From Paralithodes platypus (lineage: Eukaryota; Arthropoda; Malacostraca; Decapoda; Lithodidae): a stretch of 64,000 nt of DNA. The DNA is taken from contig CM064551.1 in the NCBI GenBank assembly GCA_032716605.1, forward strand, positions 46,716,697 through 46,780,696, in the 5' to 3' direction. This document shows, piece by piece, positions 10,432 through 20,501 of the stretch (its first letter is position 1; each line of letters starts with the position of its first letter). The notes beneath the pieces were generated by a model. It made no database searches. It was given only the letters and a program-made list of their open reading frames with translations, and was not told the DNA's origin. Made by a program: the position numbers and the translations under genes.

Positions 10432-10692
10432 AGTGGATTTGTAATGCCAGAATTAGTGAAAAAGGACACCTCATTCGTCCTTGTAGCTCATCTGATGCCA
10501 GAGATATTACATTTCATGTTTTTCAAGATGGCGTTGGCGGCCATTTTGAATATTGGGCTCTAGCAGAGTTAGCCGTAATTTTTCAGAGGGGCATAGGAGC
10601 TAATTTTCCTTTAAAATGGTTCAGGTTGTCAAATCCATCGAGAGAAAAAGGTAGGAACAAAATGGTCACAGATTCCCAGCAAATGACCCTAC
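10432..10692. other. Unassigned spacer
   Basis: 260 bp with no coding frame, tail or terminal repeat that I recognise. Confidence 0.5.
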
Positions 10693-11179
10693 TTAACCCT
10701 TCCTACCCGGGCTGTCTTACCCAATGACGGTCGCCCCTACCCGGGCGAAATGGCTGAAAAACGTCTAGGCCTAGGCTACCGTATTTATGTTTATTTTCAC
10801 TGCTAGAACTTTCCCACTCATCTATAATCGTAGTGCGGTTTTCAATCTGTATTTTGGCGTTGAGTAGAGCTCTGTAAGTCAACTGGTTCAGTTGTGATGA
10901 CGATTTCAGTGGAGCCAATATTGCAGAGATGTTGCCAATATGGGGGCTTTTCAGACACTAATTTCGTCTGACGTCAGAACAATAACATTGAAGAGTCTTC
11001 TCCTTCTTGTTTACGGAGGTGCGGTGACGCAACGCTTGGGTTTGTTGACATACGTCGTACGCACGGCGTTCAGACCAAGCTTAATTAGGCTATTAAGCTG
11101 CTGCCTTACCGGGCATACCGGGTAGCGGCCCTTCTTTCGAGCTGTCCTTACCTAAGGCAGACCGGGTAGGAAGGGTTAA
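10693..11179. mobile_element. TTAA MITE (copy M4), piggyBac-type
   Basis: 487 bp bounded by TTAA on both sides, with terminal inverted repeats TTAACCCTTCCTACCCGG at each end. TTAA target duplications are characteristic of piggyBac elements. The interior (gtctaggcctaggctaccgt ... gtcaactggttcagttgtga) is shared with M1, M2, M3 and M5. No transposase is encoded. A near-palindrome built on CCTTA/TAAGG lies about 19 bp inside the right end. Confidence 0.9.
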
Positions 11180-12399
11180 TACCCATGCCATCTTACAAGA
11201 AACAAAACTCTGCACAACACAAAAAACACCCACATTTAATAATTTCACCACCATCAGACAAGACCGGGCTGTCGGCGGGGGCGGTGGACTCATCACCCTG
11301 GTACACAAAGAAATATCATACATAGTAACCAGTGTACAAACCAAATCCCTCCTCCCCCCAAATGATAACACAACAGAAATACAATCAATTAAAATACGCA
11401 CTGGCAACACCTCCAACATAACCATCATAAACACATACATCCCTCCCCAAACATCTCCTACAATACCAAATGAATACAGACCACACTTACAACACATCAC
11501 AAACACCCTACACCTCATCCTGGGTGGTGACTTCAACGCCAAGACGTCGGCCTGGTTTGTCGACAACCCCGACACAGACAGAGGGCTGGTACTACAAAAC
11601 CAAACAGATAACCTCATCATCCTTAACGACATCCATCAACATACCCATATTCCTCACCAAGCCCTCTATAACCCATCATCTCCAGACATCACCTTTGCTC
11701 CCCAGAACTCGCCCCCACAACATCCTGGAGGGTGGTCAGAACCTTAGGCTCGGACCACCTCCCGATCATTATCACCACCAAAACCAGACTCACCCCAGCT
11801 AGCCACAACCACACATACACCAATTATAAAAGAGCTAACTGGGAAGCATTCACAAATGAGACAGAACAACACTTCACAACTCTAAACAGTACACTCATCA
11901 CTAACATCAACAATGCTGTACACATACTCAATAAAACTATCCAAAACGCTGACAAGAAACACATTCCAAGAGGTAACAGAAAAGACACAACCCCAACTTC
12001 ACACCAGAAATTCAAAACCTCATCAGACAATGCGACATACTGAAACACTCCCCAGCACCCCACACACAAGACATCACACAACAAATTCAAGCACTCAACA
12101 CCCAAACTAACAACAAAATACAAGAACAACAAAAACTAAATTGGAATAACTTCCTACAAACACTTGATCACAAAACAAACTCCAAAAAACTATACAAAAC
12201 ACTAAACAGCATCACACTTTCCAACAGCAACACAACACAATCACATGCTGCAATCACAACAACAGACTCTACTCCTTCATGTAAACAACAAGCAAACACT
12301 CTCATCAATCACTTCTCACATGTCAGCCACCTAAAACCTCACAAAGACGACCGACGTGTCATCCGACGTAAGAGACAATTCCCCACAGACCCTGACTAG
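11180..12399 (+). pseudogene. LINE D endonuclease region (copy 1)
   Basis: The translation, spread over several frames, shows the APE-type endonuclease: an ILQETKL-like start, AVGGGGG-type glycine run, ILGGDFNAKTS, NPSSPDIT and GSDHLPIIITT. At least three frameshifts separate these blocks. The region then runs through a Gln/Asn/Lys-rich linker to an in-frame TAG at 12397-12399, a stop also present in copy 2. The endonuclease would cut the target strand before reverse transcription; this copy cannot make it. Confidence 0.75.
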
Positions 12400-14226
12400 A
12401 CACCCTTCACCAATCACCAGACAAAGCATATCATCAACAATCTCAAGCACTCACCCGCCTGTGGCCTAGACAACATAAGCAACATACACCTCAGACACCT
12501 GGGACCACAAGGCATACAAGCACTCACTAACATATCAAACTACAGCTATTCACACAACACAATACCAGACATTTGGAAGCATGGTATCATCGTCACATTC
12601 CCCAAACCCAACAAAGACCCCACGCTACCTTCCTCGCACTGCCCCATCACACTCCTTTGCTCCCCCTCCAAAGTCATGGAACGCCTAGTATTACAACTAA
12701 TTAAACCCGACCTACCCCTAGCTCCAACACAACATGGCTTTAGGCCACTGCACTCCACAAACACTCTTCTCACAGACCTTACACAAAGAGCTTTTGACAG
12801 CATCAACTCAGCTAGACCACCACACAGATCACTATTAGCCACACTTGACATTAGTAAAGCCTTCGATGCCATCCCCCGCCACAACCTAACAAACAAAATC
12901 TACAACACAAACATGCACAACAACACAAAAAGGTGGCTGGCCAACTTCCTAGCAGGCAGATGTGCACACGTATCTTTTGCCGGTCAGTCATCTAAAATCA
13001 GAAACTTTCCAAACGGATTCCCACAAGGATCCGTCCTATCGCCCGCACTCTTCAATCTGTACATGCACGATATAACTACACCCAATACGCCCCAAATAAA
13101 CTTAGCTTCCTATGCAGATGACATAACACTCACATGCACACACCATAACCCAAAAAGAGCAACAGATCTCCTTCAACCCTATCTCAACACACTACATGGC
13201 TGGTGCACTACAAACAAACTTAATCTAGCCCCAGCCAAATCCACCACAACCCTGCTCACAAGCTGGACAGGAGAACACGAATACATCCCTCAACTCACCA
13301 TAAACAACACACCCCTAACACATACACACACACCCAAAATCCTAGGAGTAACATATGATACTCATATGACATTCAAACAGCACACCACAAACATTAAAAA
13401 GAAACTGACACCCAGACTTAATGCCCTCAGGTCACTTGCTCACACAAAATTTGGACACAACAAAGAAACTACCACCACAGTATATAAACAATACATAAGA
13501 TCAGTGATGGAATACGCAAGCCCAGCCTGGGCTTCTAACCTAGCTGAAACACATCATAAGACCTTACAGACTATTCAAAACAAAGCCCTGAAGATCATTA
13601 CAGGCTGCACAGCTACTGCACCCACAGATCACCTACATCAAGAAACCAAAATCCTCAAAGTCAAAGACCATCTGGACATGAGAGGCACTCAATTCCTGGC
13701 AGCAGCCTCCACGAACCAAGACCACCCACTAAACTACATGGCAACACACCCACAGACACCAAGAAATATCAAAACAACACCCAGCACACGGTATCACACA
13801 CAATTATTGTCCTCTCTCCCTCCCTGCCCACCCCGAACCAACTTCCAGAAGCACATCCATACTCATATCTCTCGCCAATCCATCCACTCACTCACAGACA
13901 ACACGCAGCTGCATGCACGACCTCCCGAAATCCATCCTTCCGAATCCTCCCTCCCTCGCGAGGACAGAGTCCACCTGGCCAGGCTGAGATGCGGACACCA
14001 TCCAGCTCTCCTGAGCTATCAGAAGAGACTGGATGACTCCGTTGTCGACGCCTGCCCGGGATGTAACACAGCACCCCATACCATTAAACACATCATAGAA
14101 GACTGCATTTCACACAACCACTTACGCCAACAACACAACCTACACTCAATGAGAGCTCTGTGGAAAAGCCCGATTGTGGCCATGGCCTTCCTCAGGGACT
14201 CGGGGCTGTTCGGCCAGGCAGCTTAG
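12400..14226 (+). CDS. LINE D reverse transcriptase and CCHC zinc knuckle (copy 1)
   Basis: Open for 608 codons after the TAG at 12397; the first ATG is at 12676 (516 residues). RT motifs in order: PITLLCSPSKVMERL, GFRPLHSTNTLL, ATLDISKAFDAIPRHNL, FPQGSVLSPALFN and the catalytic SYADDITLT. A thumb region with RSVMEYASPAWASN follows, then a C-terminal zinc knuckle (RLRCGHHPALLSYQ ... CPGC ... HIIEDC), as in R1/I-type LINEs. The reading frame is intact to the stop at 14224-14226, 30 bp before the (CAA)n tail. Upstream damage means the complete polyprotein is not made. Confidence 0.85.
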   Translation, partial: TPFTNHQTKHIINNLKHSPACGLDNISNIHLRHLGPQGIQALTNISNYSYSHNTIPDIWKHGIIVTFPKPNKDPTLPSSHCPITLLCSPSKVMERLVLQLIKPDLPLAPTQHGFRPLHSTNTLLTDLTQRAFDSINSARPPHRSLLATLDISKAFDAIPRHNLTNKIYNTNMHNNTKRWLANFLAGRCAHVSFAGQSSKIRNFPNGFPQGSVLSPALFNLYMHDITTPNTPQINLASYADDITLTCTHHNPKRATDLLQPYLNTLHGWCTTNKLNLAPAKSTTTLLTSWTGEHEYIPQLTINNTPLTHTHTPKILGVTYDTHMTFKQHTTNIKKKLTPRLNALRSLAHTKFGHNKETTTTVYKQYIRSVMEYASPAWASNLAETHHKTLQTIQNKALKIITGCTATAPTDHLHQETKILKVKDHLDMRGTQFLAAASTNQDHPLNYMATHPQTPRNIKTTPSTRYHTQLLSSLPPCPPRTNFQKHIHTHISRQSIHSLTDNTQLHARPPEIHPSESSLPREDRVHLARLRCGHHPALLSYQKRLDDSVVDACPGCNTAPHTIKHIIEDCISHNHLRQQHNLHSMRALWKSPIVAMAFLRDSGLFGQAA

Positions 14227-14255
14227 GGAACAACAACAACAACAACAACACAATC

Positions 14256-14361
14256 TACACTCAATGAGAGCTCTGTGGGAAAGCCCGATCGTGGCCATGG
14301 CCTTCCTCAGGGACTCGGGGCTGTTCAGCCAGGCAGCTTAGGGAACAACAACAACAACAAC
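14256..14361 (+). repeat. Duplicated LINE D 3' end
   Basis: About 106 bp repeating the last part of LINE D (from ctacactcaatgagagctct to the (CAA)n tail) directly after the first tail. The duplication joint lies in CAA-rich sequence on both sides (caacaacacaa in the gene, (CAA)n in the tail). Confidence 0.85.
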
Positions 14362-15300
14362 TTATAACCCATCCTGCCCGGTTGTCATTTTAAAATGACA
14401 CCGCGGCAGATGATCAGGAGCCCGGGTGTCATTTTAAAATCCATAAGCTTGAAAGCCTATTAAGTGTGTTTTGAGAGCTGTGCGTCCGACGCATGTAAAC
14501 AAAGCCTGTCTTTGCGACACCGCACCTCCGAAAACAAGAAGGAGACGTCGGATCAATGTTGTTGTTGTATGATATGATGAAATTAGTGTCTGCAAAGGTC
14601 CGATATTGCGAACATCGCATTGAATCTTTCTCCACGGAAATCGTCATCACAACTGAACCAGTTGACCTAGAGAGCTCTACTCAACGCCAGTTTACAGATA
14701 AGAAACATCACTACGTTTAGAGATGCGTGGGAATTCTTTAGCAGTTAAAATAACAAAGATACGGGTAGCCTATTAACCCTCCAGCCCCGGCTATTGTATT
14801 CTATAATTCCCCGAAACCCGGGGGTTTTGGCCAAAAAACGTCTACGCCTAGGCTACCGTATCTTTGTTATTTTGACTGCTTCCGCATTCCCGCACATCCC
14901 CAAGCGTAGATGTGTTTCGTACCTGTAGAATGGCATTGAGTAGAGCTCTCTAAGTCAACTGGTTCAGTTGTGATGACGATTTCCGTGGAGAGAACTTTGT
15001 GGCGATGTCAGCCATATGAGCCACGTTTCACTACTAAAACAACAACATACAGTCACACACAAACAAACAACGCCTCTCCTTCTTGTGTTCGGAGGTGCGC
15101 GGCGTCGGGCATACCGGCTGTGTTTATATGCGTCGGACGGACGGCTTTCAAAACAAGCTTACGGGCTTTCAAGCTGCCGGAGCCTCAGAGCCCTTCCGGG
15201 GTCCGCGGGCCGCGTTTGTTATGGGTGCCTCAGTGCCCAACCGGGTCTGATGGGTTAAAGATGTTTTTCGGCCAGATCGCCCGGATCTCAATAATGTCCT
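14362..15300. mobile_element. TTAA MITE (copy M1), interrupted by M2
   Basis: The left end (ttataacccatcctgcccgg, TTAA decayed) starts right after the (CAA)n tail. The interior matches M4, M3 and M5 in inverted orientation. It is split at a TTAA by M2 (14773-15258) and resumes at 15255 with ttaaagatgtttttcggcca. The far end fades near 15300. Palindromes of 18 bp at 14383-14400 (TGTCATTTTAAAATGACA) and 14 bp at 14427-14440 (same sequence, shortened) are 44 bp apart. Confidence 0.8.
14773..15258. mobile_element. TTAA MITE (copy M2) inserted in M1
   Basis: 486 bp bounded by TTAA (14773-14776 and 15255-15258), with TIRs TTAACCCTCCAGCCCCGG and TTAACCCATCAGACCCGG. It has the same core as the other copies (gtctacgcctaggctaccgt). 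Near its right end, two related imperfect palindromes built on GGGC-CTGAGGC-CC (15222-15239 and 15177-15194, minus) are 45 bp apart. Confidence 0.9.
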
Positions 15301-15356
15301 TAGGATGGCGAGCCTGGGCAAGAAGGGCTAAGGCATACTCAGTTACCCCGCCTTAT

Positions 15357-15950
15357 TCTATCTATCTATCTATTGCCTGACGCCGCGATCCCCGAACGGG
15401 TGGCCACGAACGAACCGACCCCATGCACCTCTGTCCCCAGTCAGTCGACGCCCCTCCTCCCAACCAGCACCACCATCATCCATATACTTCCTCACTCCAT
15501 CCTTCCACCTCTCTTTCGGTTTACCTCTCCTTCTCTGTCCTTCCACCTCACTCTCGTACACCCTTAGTCATTCTCTCGCTTCCCATACGTTCCATATTGC
15601 CGAACCATCTCAAGGTGTTCCTTTTCACACTTTCCAGCACATCTACCTCCACACCACACCTCCTTTTTACTTCCTCATTCGTCTGTCTATCCCTCCATGT
15701 AACTCCGCACACACTTCTTAAGTACCGGTAACTCATTTCCACCCCTCTCACTCTTGGTCTGAGTCTCTCAACCAATGTCCATGCTTCGCTTCCATAAGTC
15801 AGTGTCGGGATTACCACACTGTCATGCAAGGACTTCTTTACTTCCATACTGACCACCCTATTTCTTGTTACTGCTTTCAGCGTTCCCCTGTTGCACCCTC
15901 TCCCGCACTTCTTCATCCATAGTCCCAAATTCAGCACTGTTTTTTTCTTT
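15357..15950 (-). pseudogene. RTE-type LINE, 3' fragment (copy C2)
   Basis: Minus-strand 5'-truncated RTE copy with a (TATC)n start at the left (the 3' tail) and the C-terminal RT region: LHDSVVIPTLTYGSEAWTL, CGVTWRDRQTNEE, RWFGNMERM and the GDRGAWGRFVRGHPFGD terminus. A frameshift separates the last block from the rest. The RT catalytic motifs are absent because the copy starts downstream of them. It is closely similar to C3 (38865-39793). Confidence 0.85.
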
Positions 15951-16426
15951 TCTTTTTTAAAGTAGTGAGTTCTCTAATCCGTTGACGTTGAACTTATGAG
16001 GTTTCTTTTATGTATATTCGGGTTGCGTTAAGCATTCTCCGGGTGCCCCATGGGGCCCCAGGGAGCCCTAATATGTAATTAGGCTCTCACGTCATTGACG
16101 GAGAGAACCACTACTAAATTAAGGACCGTGAAAGGGATGTTGAATTGTATTTTTTCTCTATATAACGGTATTGTTCATAGTTACCCATGATTACCTTGAA
16201 AAAGAGGACGTCCCGCTAAAACATTGCTAAATATGAAGATACTGTACCATCATGGCAATATTTTAATAACACCACAAACAAACACATGCAAACAGATTTT
16301 TGCTTAGTTATTTTGTATAAGATATTTGATATTGATACTTTTATTCAATACAATGTCTGAATTCACCGAGAGTCCGAGTTTACCCAATTCCATGATAGGT
16401 GGGATAGTGGGCTCCTAGAATAAGCA
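15951..16426. other. Noncoding region with a DIRS-like terminal-repeat fragment
   Basis: Positions about 16024-16125 (ggctctcacgtcattgacgg, then agaaccactactaaatt) match the ends of the foldback at 32410-32935 and look like a stray DIRS terminal repeat. The remainder is A/T-rich. If the exon at 16427 is real, this would include its 3' UTR. Confidence 0.5.
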
Positions 16427-16707
16427 CTACTGACCGCAGAAGAGGTCACGTGAGACAGAGGTCATCTCGGGTAAGGTGATGGCGCGGTGGGGTGCTGTAA
16501 GGGGCATGTTGGTAGTATTGCCGCAGATATCCCCAGCTGGGTTATCCTGACCCTGGCTTAACTTTGTGGGGGAGCCAAGGATAGGGGGTAGCACAGGGGG
16601 GGCAGAGAAGAGCTGCGGGGGCATGAAGGGAGGGGTACGACGACCAGACTGACGCAGGGGAGAGTTGGTGGGGGTGAGGCGACCAGCAGGGATCACACCA
16701 GTATTAC
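16427..16707 (-). CDS. Candidate 3'-terminal exon of a host gene
   Basis: On the minus strand a strong acceptor (gttcttctgcag, AG at 16708-16709) is followed by an open frame of 93 codons ending in TAG (16427-16429), entered in phase with two leading bases. The peptide is Pro/Ser/Thr-rich (GRLTPTNSPLRQSGRRTPPF, then LFSAPPVLPPILGSPTK) and ends SRDLFCGQ. Codons favour G or C in the third position, unlike the surrounding A/T-rich DNA. It matches none of the TE families here. I do not recognise the protein; the composition suggests a disordered C-terminal tail. Confidence 0.45.
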
Positions 16708-17042
16708 CTGCAGAAGAACACTACACTGTACCACAATTACAAGCTTGACAATAACAAATAGTAAATCCCACACAAATGTTTCTTGATTACCAAGCTTAAC
16801 AACTAAAATCAGTATATCCCACAAAAAATGTCTATCTTAAAGGGCATAGCTCATTCAATATTACAGTAGTAATAATAAAATAGTAAAGTAATCGTAAAGT
16901 CAGTTGGTGGAGGGAACATAATAATTAAAGGGCATAGCTCATTCAATATTATTACTCAGGTATCCCCAGAATTGTCATTGTCATTGTCAATGTACAACAT
17001 ACTCCTATGTATAATATTAGGTGGCTGGGTTCTACATATATA
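16708..17042. other. Putative intron with a 27-bp direct repeat
   Basis: No coding frame. The 27-bp block ttaaagggcatagctcattc... occurs at 16837-16863 and again at 16925-16951, separated by 61 bp. Confidence 0.5.
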
Positions 17043-17996
17043 CAGTAAACTTCTGTTAATCCGAAGGGCAGCGGACCGGCCCTCGTTCGGATTAGTGGAT
17101 TTTTCGGATTATCGGACTTTACCCCTATGAACCTGTGTATGACGAAAACATTGAGGCATTAGGCCACCCAAATGACACAATGGTGCACACACACGTATCA
17201 TATGTTCATGAAATCACTTCAAAAGTTTACCATTGTCATTGTAGCCTATTACCTACTTCAAAACATTCAGATTAATGGTCAAAGGAATCTGCTGCTATAA
17301 ACGTCTTCTTCTTCCGTCTACTAGCGAGTTTGTCTTGCTCTTGAAGATCAGATCAGATGTGGTTCGGGAAGTAATGCCTTAACAACGGCACTTCCCTGAG
17401 AGGTTCTTGTAATTTTCATTTTATGACGTGCTCTGTTATATTATATTGTATTGAAAACACCCTTGTCTTGTTGTCTTGAAAGCACCCTTGGGACGCTCCG
17501 ATCACTGAACTATAAATAGTAGCGTATCGGAACGTCCAAAGGTGCGTTTTCAAGCTCAAGACTAATACGTCCAAAGGTGCGTTTTCAAGCTCAAGACTGA
17601 ATGCGCTTGCAGAAAATGCAGTGCAAGCCAGTAGCGCATCGGAGCGTCCCAAGGATGCGTTCAAGAGCAAAACAAACTCTCTAGCAGACGATGTGGAAGA
17701 AGAAGAAGAAGGTGTTTACGTTTATATCAGTAGCTTCCTTTGACCATTAATCTGCATGTTTTGAAGTAGGTAATAGGCTACAATGACGATGGTAAACTTT
17801 TAAAGTGAATTCATGAACATATGATATGTGTGTGCTCCATTATGTGTCATTTGAGTGGCCTAATGCCTCAAAAAGGGGACTTTGGGACTTCTTGAAATTC
17901 GGACCATCGGGTGAATTCGGATTTGGCCTCAAATTGAAAAATTCGGACTATTGGGAGATTCGAATCATCGGTCGTCGGATTAACAGACTTTTACTG
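17043..17996. mobile_element. Palindromic pogo/Tigger-type MITE
   Basis: 954 bp flanked by TA on each side. The ends CAGTAAACTTCTGTTAATCC and CAGTAAAAGTCTGTTAATCC (right end reversed) resemble pogo/Tigger terminal repeats, which duplicate TA. The inverted similarity extends far inward: the block around 17225-17300 (cattgtagcctattacctac) is mirrored at 17735-17800, so each arm is several hundred bp. A 32-bp unit starting acgtccaaaggtgcg is tandemly duplicated in the centre (about 17531 and 17568). No transposase frame survives. Confidence 0.8.
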
Positions 17997-17998
17997 TA

Positions 17999-18720
17999 TA
18001 TAAATATATGCAATTTTGTGTTTTTGAGGGGGTGAATTTATTGACGTCACCGGGGGGATATAGAGTACCTATATTTTCACAATACCACCCTCAGTCAAAC
18101 TAATTCTCTTTGTCTAGTTGTGGAGGTGCCAGTTTCTCTAATATGTTTCCCAATAATAGCCCCATGGAAAACGAAGGGATGTCTTACCTATCACATAATG
18201 ATTAATTTATTAGTAAATTAAAGTAGAGAACATTGGAAATAACCTAAATTATCCATATAGCCAAACAAAATACAATTGAATTGGAGCTTCGATTCCTCGC
18301 TGGTCTCTAGTTAGAATTGTCCTATGTATGGTAACATTCACAGATCGAGTTGCCAACTGCCACCAGACTTTTGCCGTGCTCGAATGTATCTAAATTAATT
18401 CTCCGTCATTTCATGACATAATCCATTAAGACTTCGTTCACAGATGCATTCTGATGTTGTGTAAGCGCCAATTAATATTATGTGTAATATAGCGGTAAAT
18501 TAGGAAGAATACTTCGTATTGTTAACTAATTTGTTTTCAATATTTTTACACAGGTTTCCCATAACTGCTACTAAAGAAAACGTTGTTGGCGCTATTACTG
18601 TATAGAAAACGTGTTCTTTTTTCAAATGTCGTAGTAAAAATAATAGATGCAGTTAGACAGGTAGATGGTGATATAAAAAGATAGTCTAATTGTATTAGTG
18701 GTAGCCTATAACCTTATTTA
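17999..18720. other. Unassigned noncoding region
   Basis: About 720 bp of A/T-rich sequence. No open frame, repeat or terminal motif stands out. Confidence 0.5.
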
Positions 18721-19776
18721 ACCATCATTGACGATATGCCTATTATATAACAGCTCTCTTTCGAACACCCGCGGTCAGCCTGTTTGAAACACCCGCCACA
18801 GGGGAAAGAGTGCCGACATCGTAAGTGCAACGCTCATTCTCTTATGGAATTGTCTTTATGTTTGGTACTCACTACGAAAAAACTTCGTAAAAAATAAAAA
18901 AATAAATAATAACTTAAGAATTGTTACATTAAAGCTTTCCAACTTCGTGGATATCTTTCTGTGGATTCTATCCGAGACGCTGAACCAAGTAATGTAGCGT
19001 CATTCAGCCTTCCGTCCCCTGTAGCCGTCCCGAGCAGGTGTGCCTAGTCTGTCCTCCGCTTCATTCGACAGTCGTTTACCTCTAGTGAGTCTTTTGCTCA
19101 TTTGTATTGATCTGAGATGTTATAGAATAGGTTTAGATTTGCTAGGACGGTCGGCCCCATTGGTACGTCCACAGGAAGTGTTAACATAGGGTACTTATGT
19201 GTGAGGCGCATCGTCGATCCGCATTGGACAAGCGCGCCATGTGTTTTTGTTTTTGCGCCTTAGCTTTGCTATAACCTAGTTATTTAGGAGGCTATATATC
19301 CACGGAGCTATGTTACTAGCTATCCTTATGATTGAGTAGCATTTTTTGCTTTTATAGCAGACATGCTGGTATAAGAGTTGTCCCACGTGGTGAGGAACTT
19401 TCCAGAATCCGAGTTTGCTGTTTTCCCCTCTGGCTTGGGGCACCATGCATACTGCTGCTGCTGCTGCTGCTGTGTCTTCTTGGGAGGTAAGGGTGTATTA
19501 TTCGTCGAAATATCTACTTTGAGCCTCGTGGCCAGCCTCATTAGGGGTATTCTTAGTAGGCTAGGGGTTATTATCAATTGCTTAATTATTAATATGTTTT
19601 AGCCCTAAGATATGACCTTCGCTTTCATGTGGTGTTATTATACATGTTTGGAAGGTGTCATGAGACGTTCTGACTTATGTGGGTAGTTTTTAAGGGTAGT
19701 TGCCTTGCCCGGACAAGTCAATACTCTTAAACCCTTCATTACCGAATTCCACAAAAGTTTACCACCATAAACCTCT
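18721..19776 (+). mobile_element. DIRS-like element, isolated 5' end
   Basis: Terminal repeat (cattgacgatatgcctatta, then acacccgcggtcagcc) followed by ggtactcactacgaaaaaac, an A/T-rich run and a leader starting aaagctttcc, as in the segment at 1-368. A GTGAGT splice-donor-like site is at 19085-19090, preceded by ccta/tcta as in E1. No gag follows; the element is truncated before the MITE at 19777. Confidence 0.65.
19452..19472 (+). repeat. (CTG)7 microsatellite
   Basis: Seven perfect CTG units in the DIRS-like leader. Confidence 0.95.
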
Positions 19777-20079
19777 TTAACCCTCGGAATCCGGGAGGCC
19801 TCATATGAGGCAAACAAAAATATTGGCAGGAATCCGGGAGGCCTCATATGAGGCAAAATGCGCGGATAAAAATCGCCGCTAAAATCATCATAACGCGTCG
19901 TAGCGATGTCATCTCAACGGCAGTCTACAGACAACAAACAGTTCTAGAATTTTCAAAAAAATTGACTGCTCTAGGTGGTCTCAATCAGTAGCTACTGAAT
20001 TATGAAGCTTGACTGTACGAAAATGGCCCCGGACACAGCGATCGGGATCATATGAGGCCCCTCGGATCCGATGGTTTAA
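19777..20079. mobile_element. Short TTAA MITE with a duplicated palindrome
   Basis: 303 bp bounded by TTAA (19777 and 20076). Ends: TTAACCCTCGGAATCCGGGA and, reversed, TTAAACCATCGGATCCGAGG. The 16-bp GGCCTCATATGAGGCA, containing a perfect 14-bp palindrome, is at 19797-19812 and again at 19840-19855. A decayed third copy lies near the right end. The core differs from M1-M5, so this is a second MITE family with the same end architecture. Confidence 0.8.
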
Positions 20080-20501
20080 AGTACGGGGGAGGAACCGCGT
20101 ACCCCTCAGCTATATAGGGGTGCATACACTGTATTGGGTTACCATTTGCAGTTTGGGGATATTTATGATCACACATGTTGTAGTTTATGGCAACTAAGAC
20201 TCTGACATTATTACTCTTGTCATGGCTCTGGCATGAGTCATGACATTATGCCAATGACTCAATTTTGTGGTGGGGGGCATATTGTACCCTATTCATTGTT
20301 TATATTACATAACTATGATATATATTGACCTATATCAAGTTATAAAATATATAACTATAATGAATCATGGCATCAAGCTCAAGCTGAACCCCGGTTGCCT
20401 AGCAACCGACTGGCCCTGCTGTATCCCTGGCCTCGGGACATGCCCGCCAGTCTCTCTCACACCTCCGTCAGCACAGGGTGTACTGGATTACTTATTGCAC
20501 C
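20080..20501. other. Noncoding lead-in to the piggyBac gene
   Basis: About 420 bp with no recognised repeat; it may contain the 5' UTR of the piggyBac element. I could not identify that element's own TTAA end here unless the MITE at 19777 represents it. Confidence 0.4.

Larger units (their letters stand above)
11180..14255 (+). mobile_element. LINE D, copy 1 (5'-truncated)
   Basis: Non-LTR retrotransposon copy beginning inside the endonuclease domain next to MITE M4 and ending in a (CAA)n tail. It is nearly identical over long stretches to copy 2 (50223-54695). The sense strand is strikingly rich in A and C and poor in G. The clade is uncertain; the C-terminal CCHC motif and the single large protein suggest the I/R1/ingi-like group. 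Confidence 0.85.

Noticed and set aside
19777..20079. The left terminus of the piggyBac gene at 20502
   Set aside because: The segment has its own inverted right end and TTAA at 20076, so it is better read as a complete short MITE.
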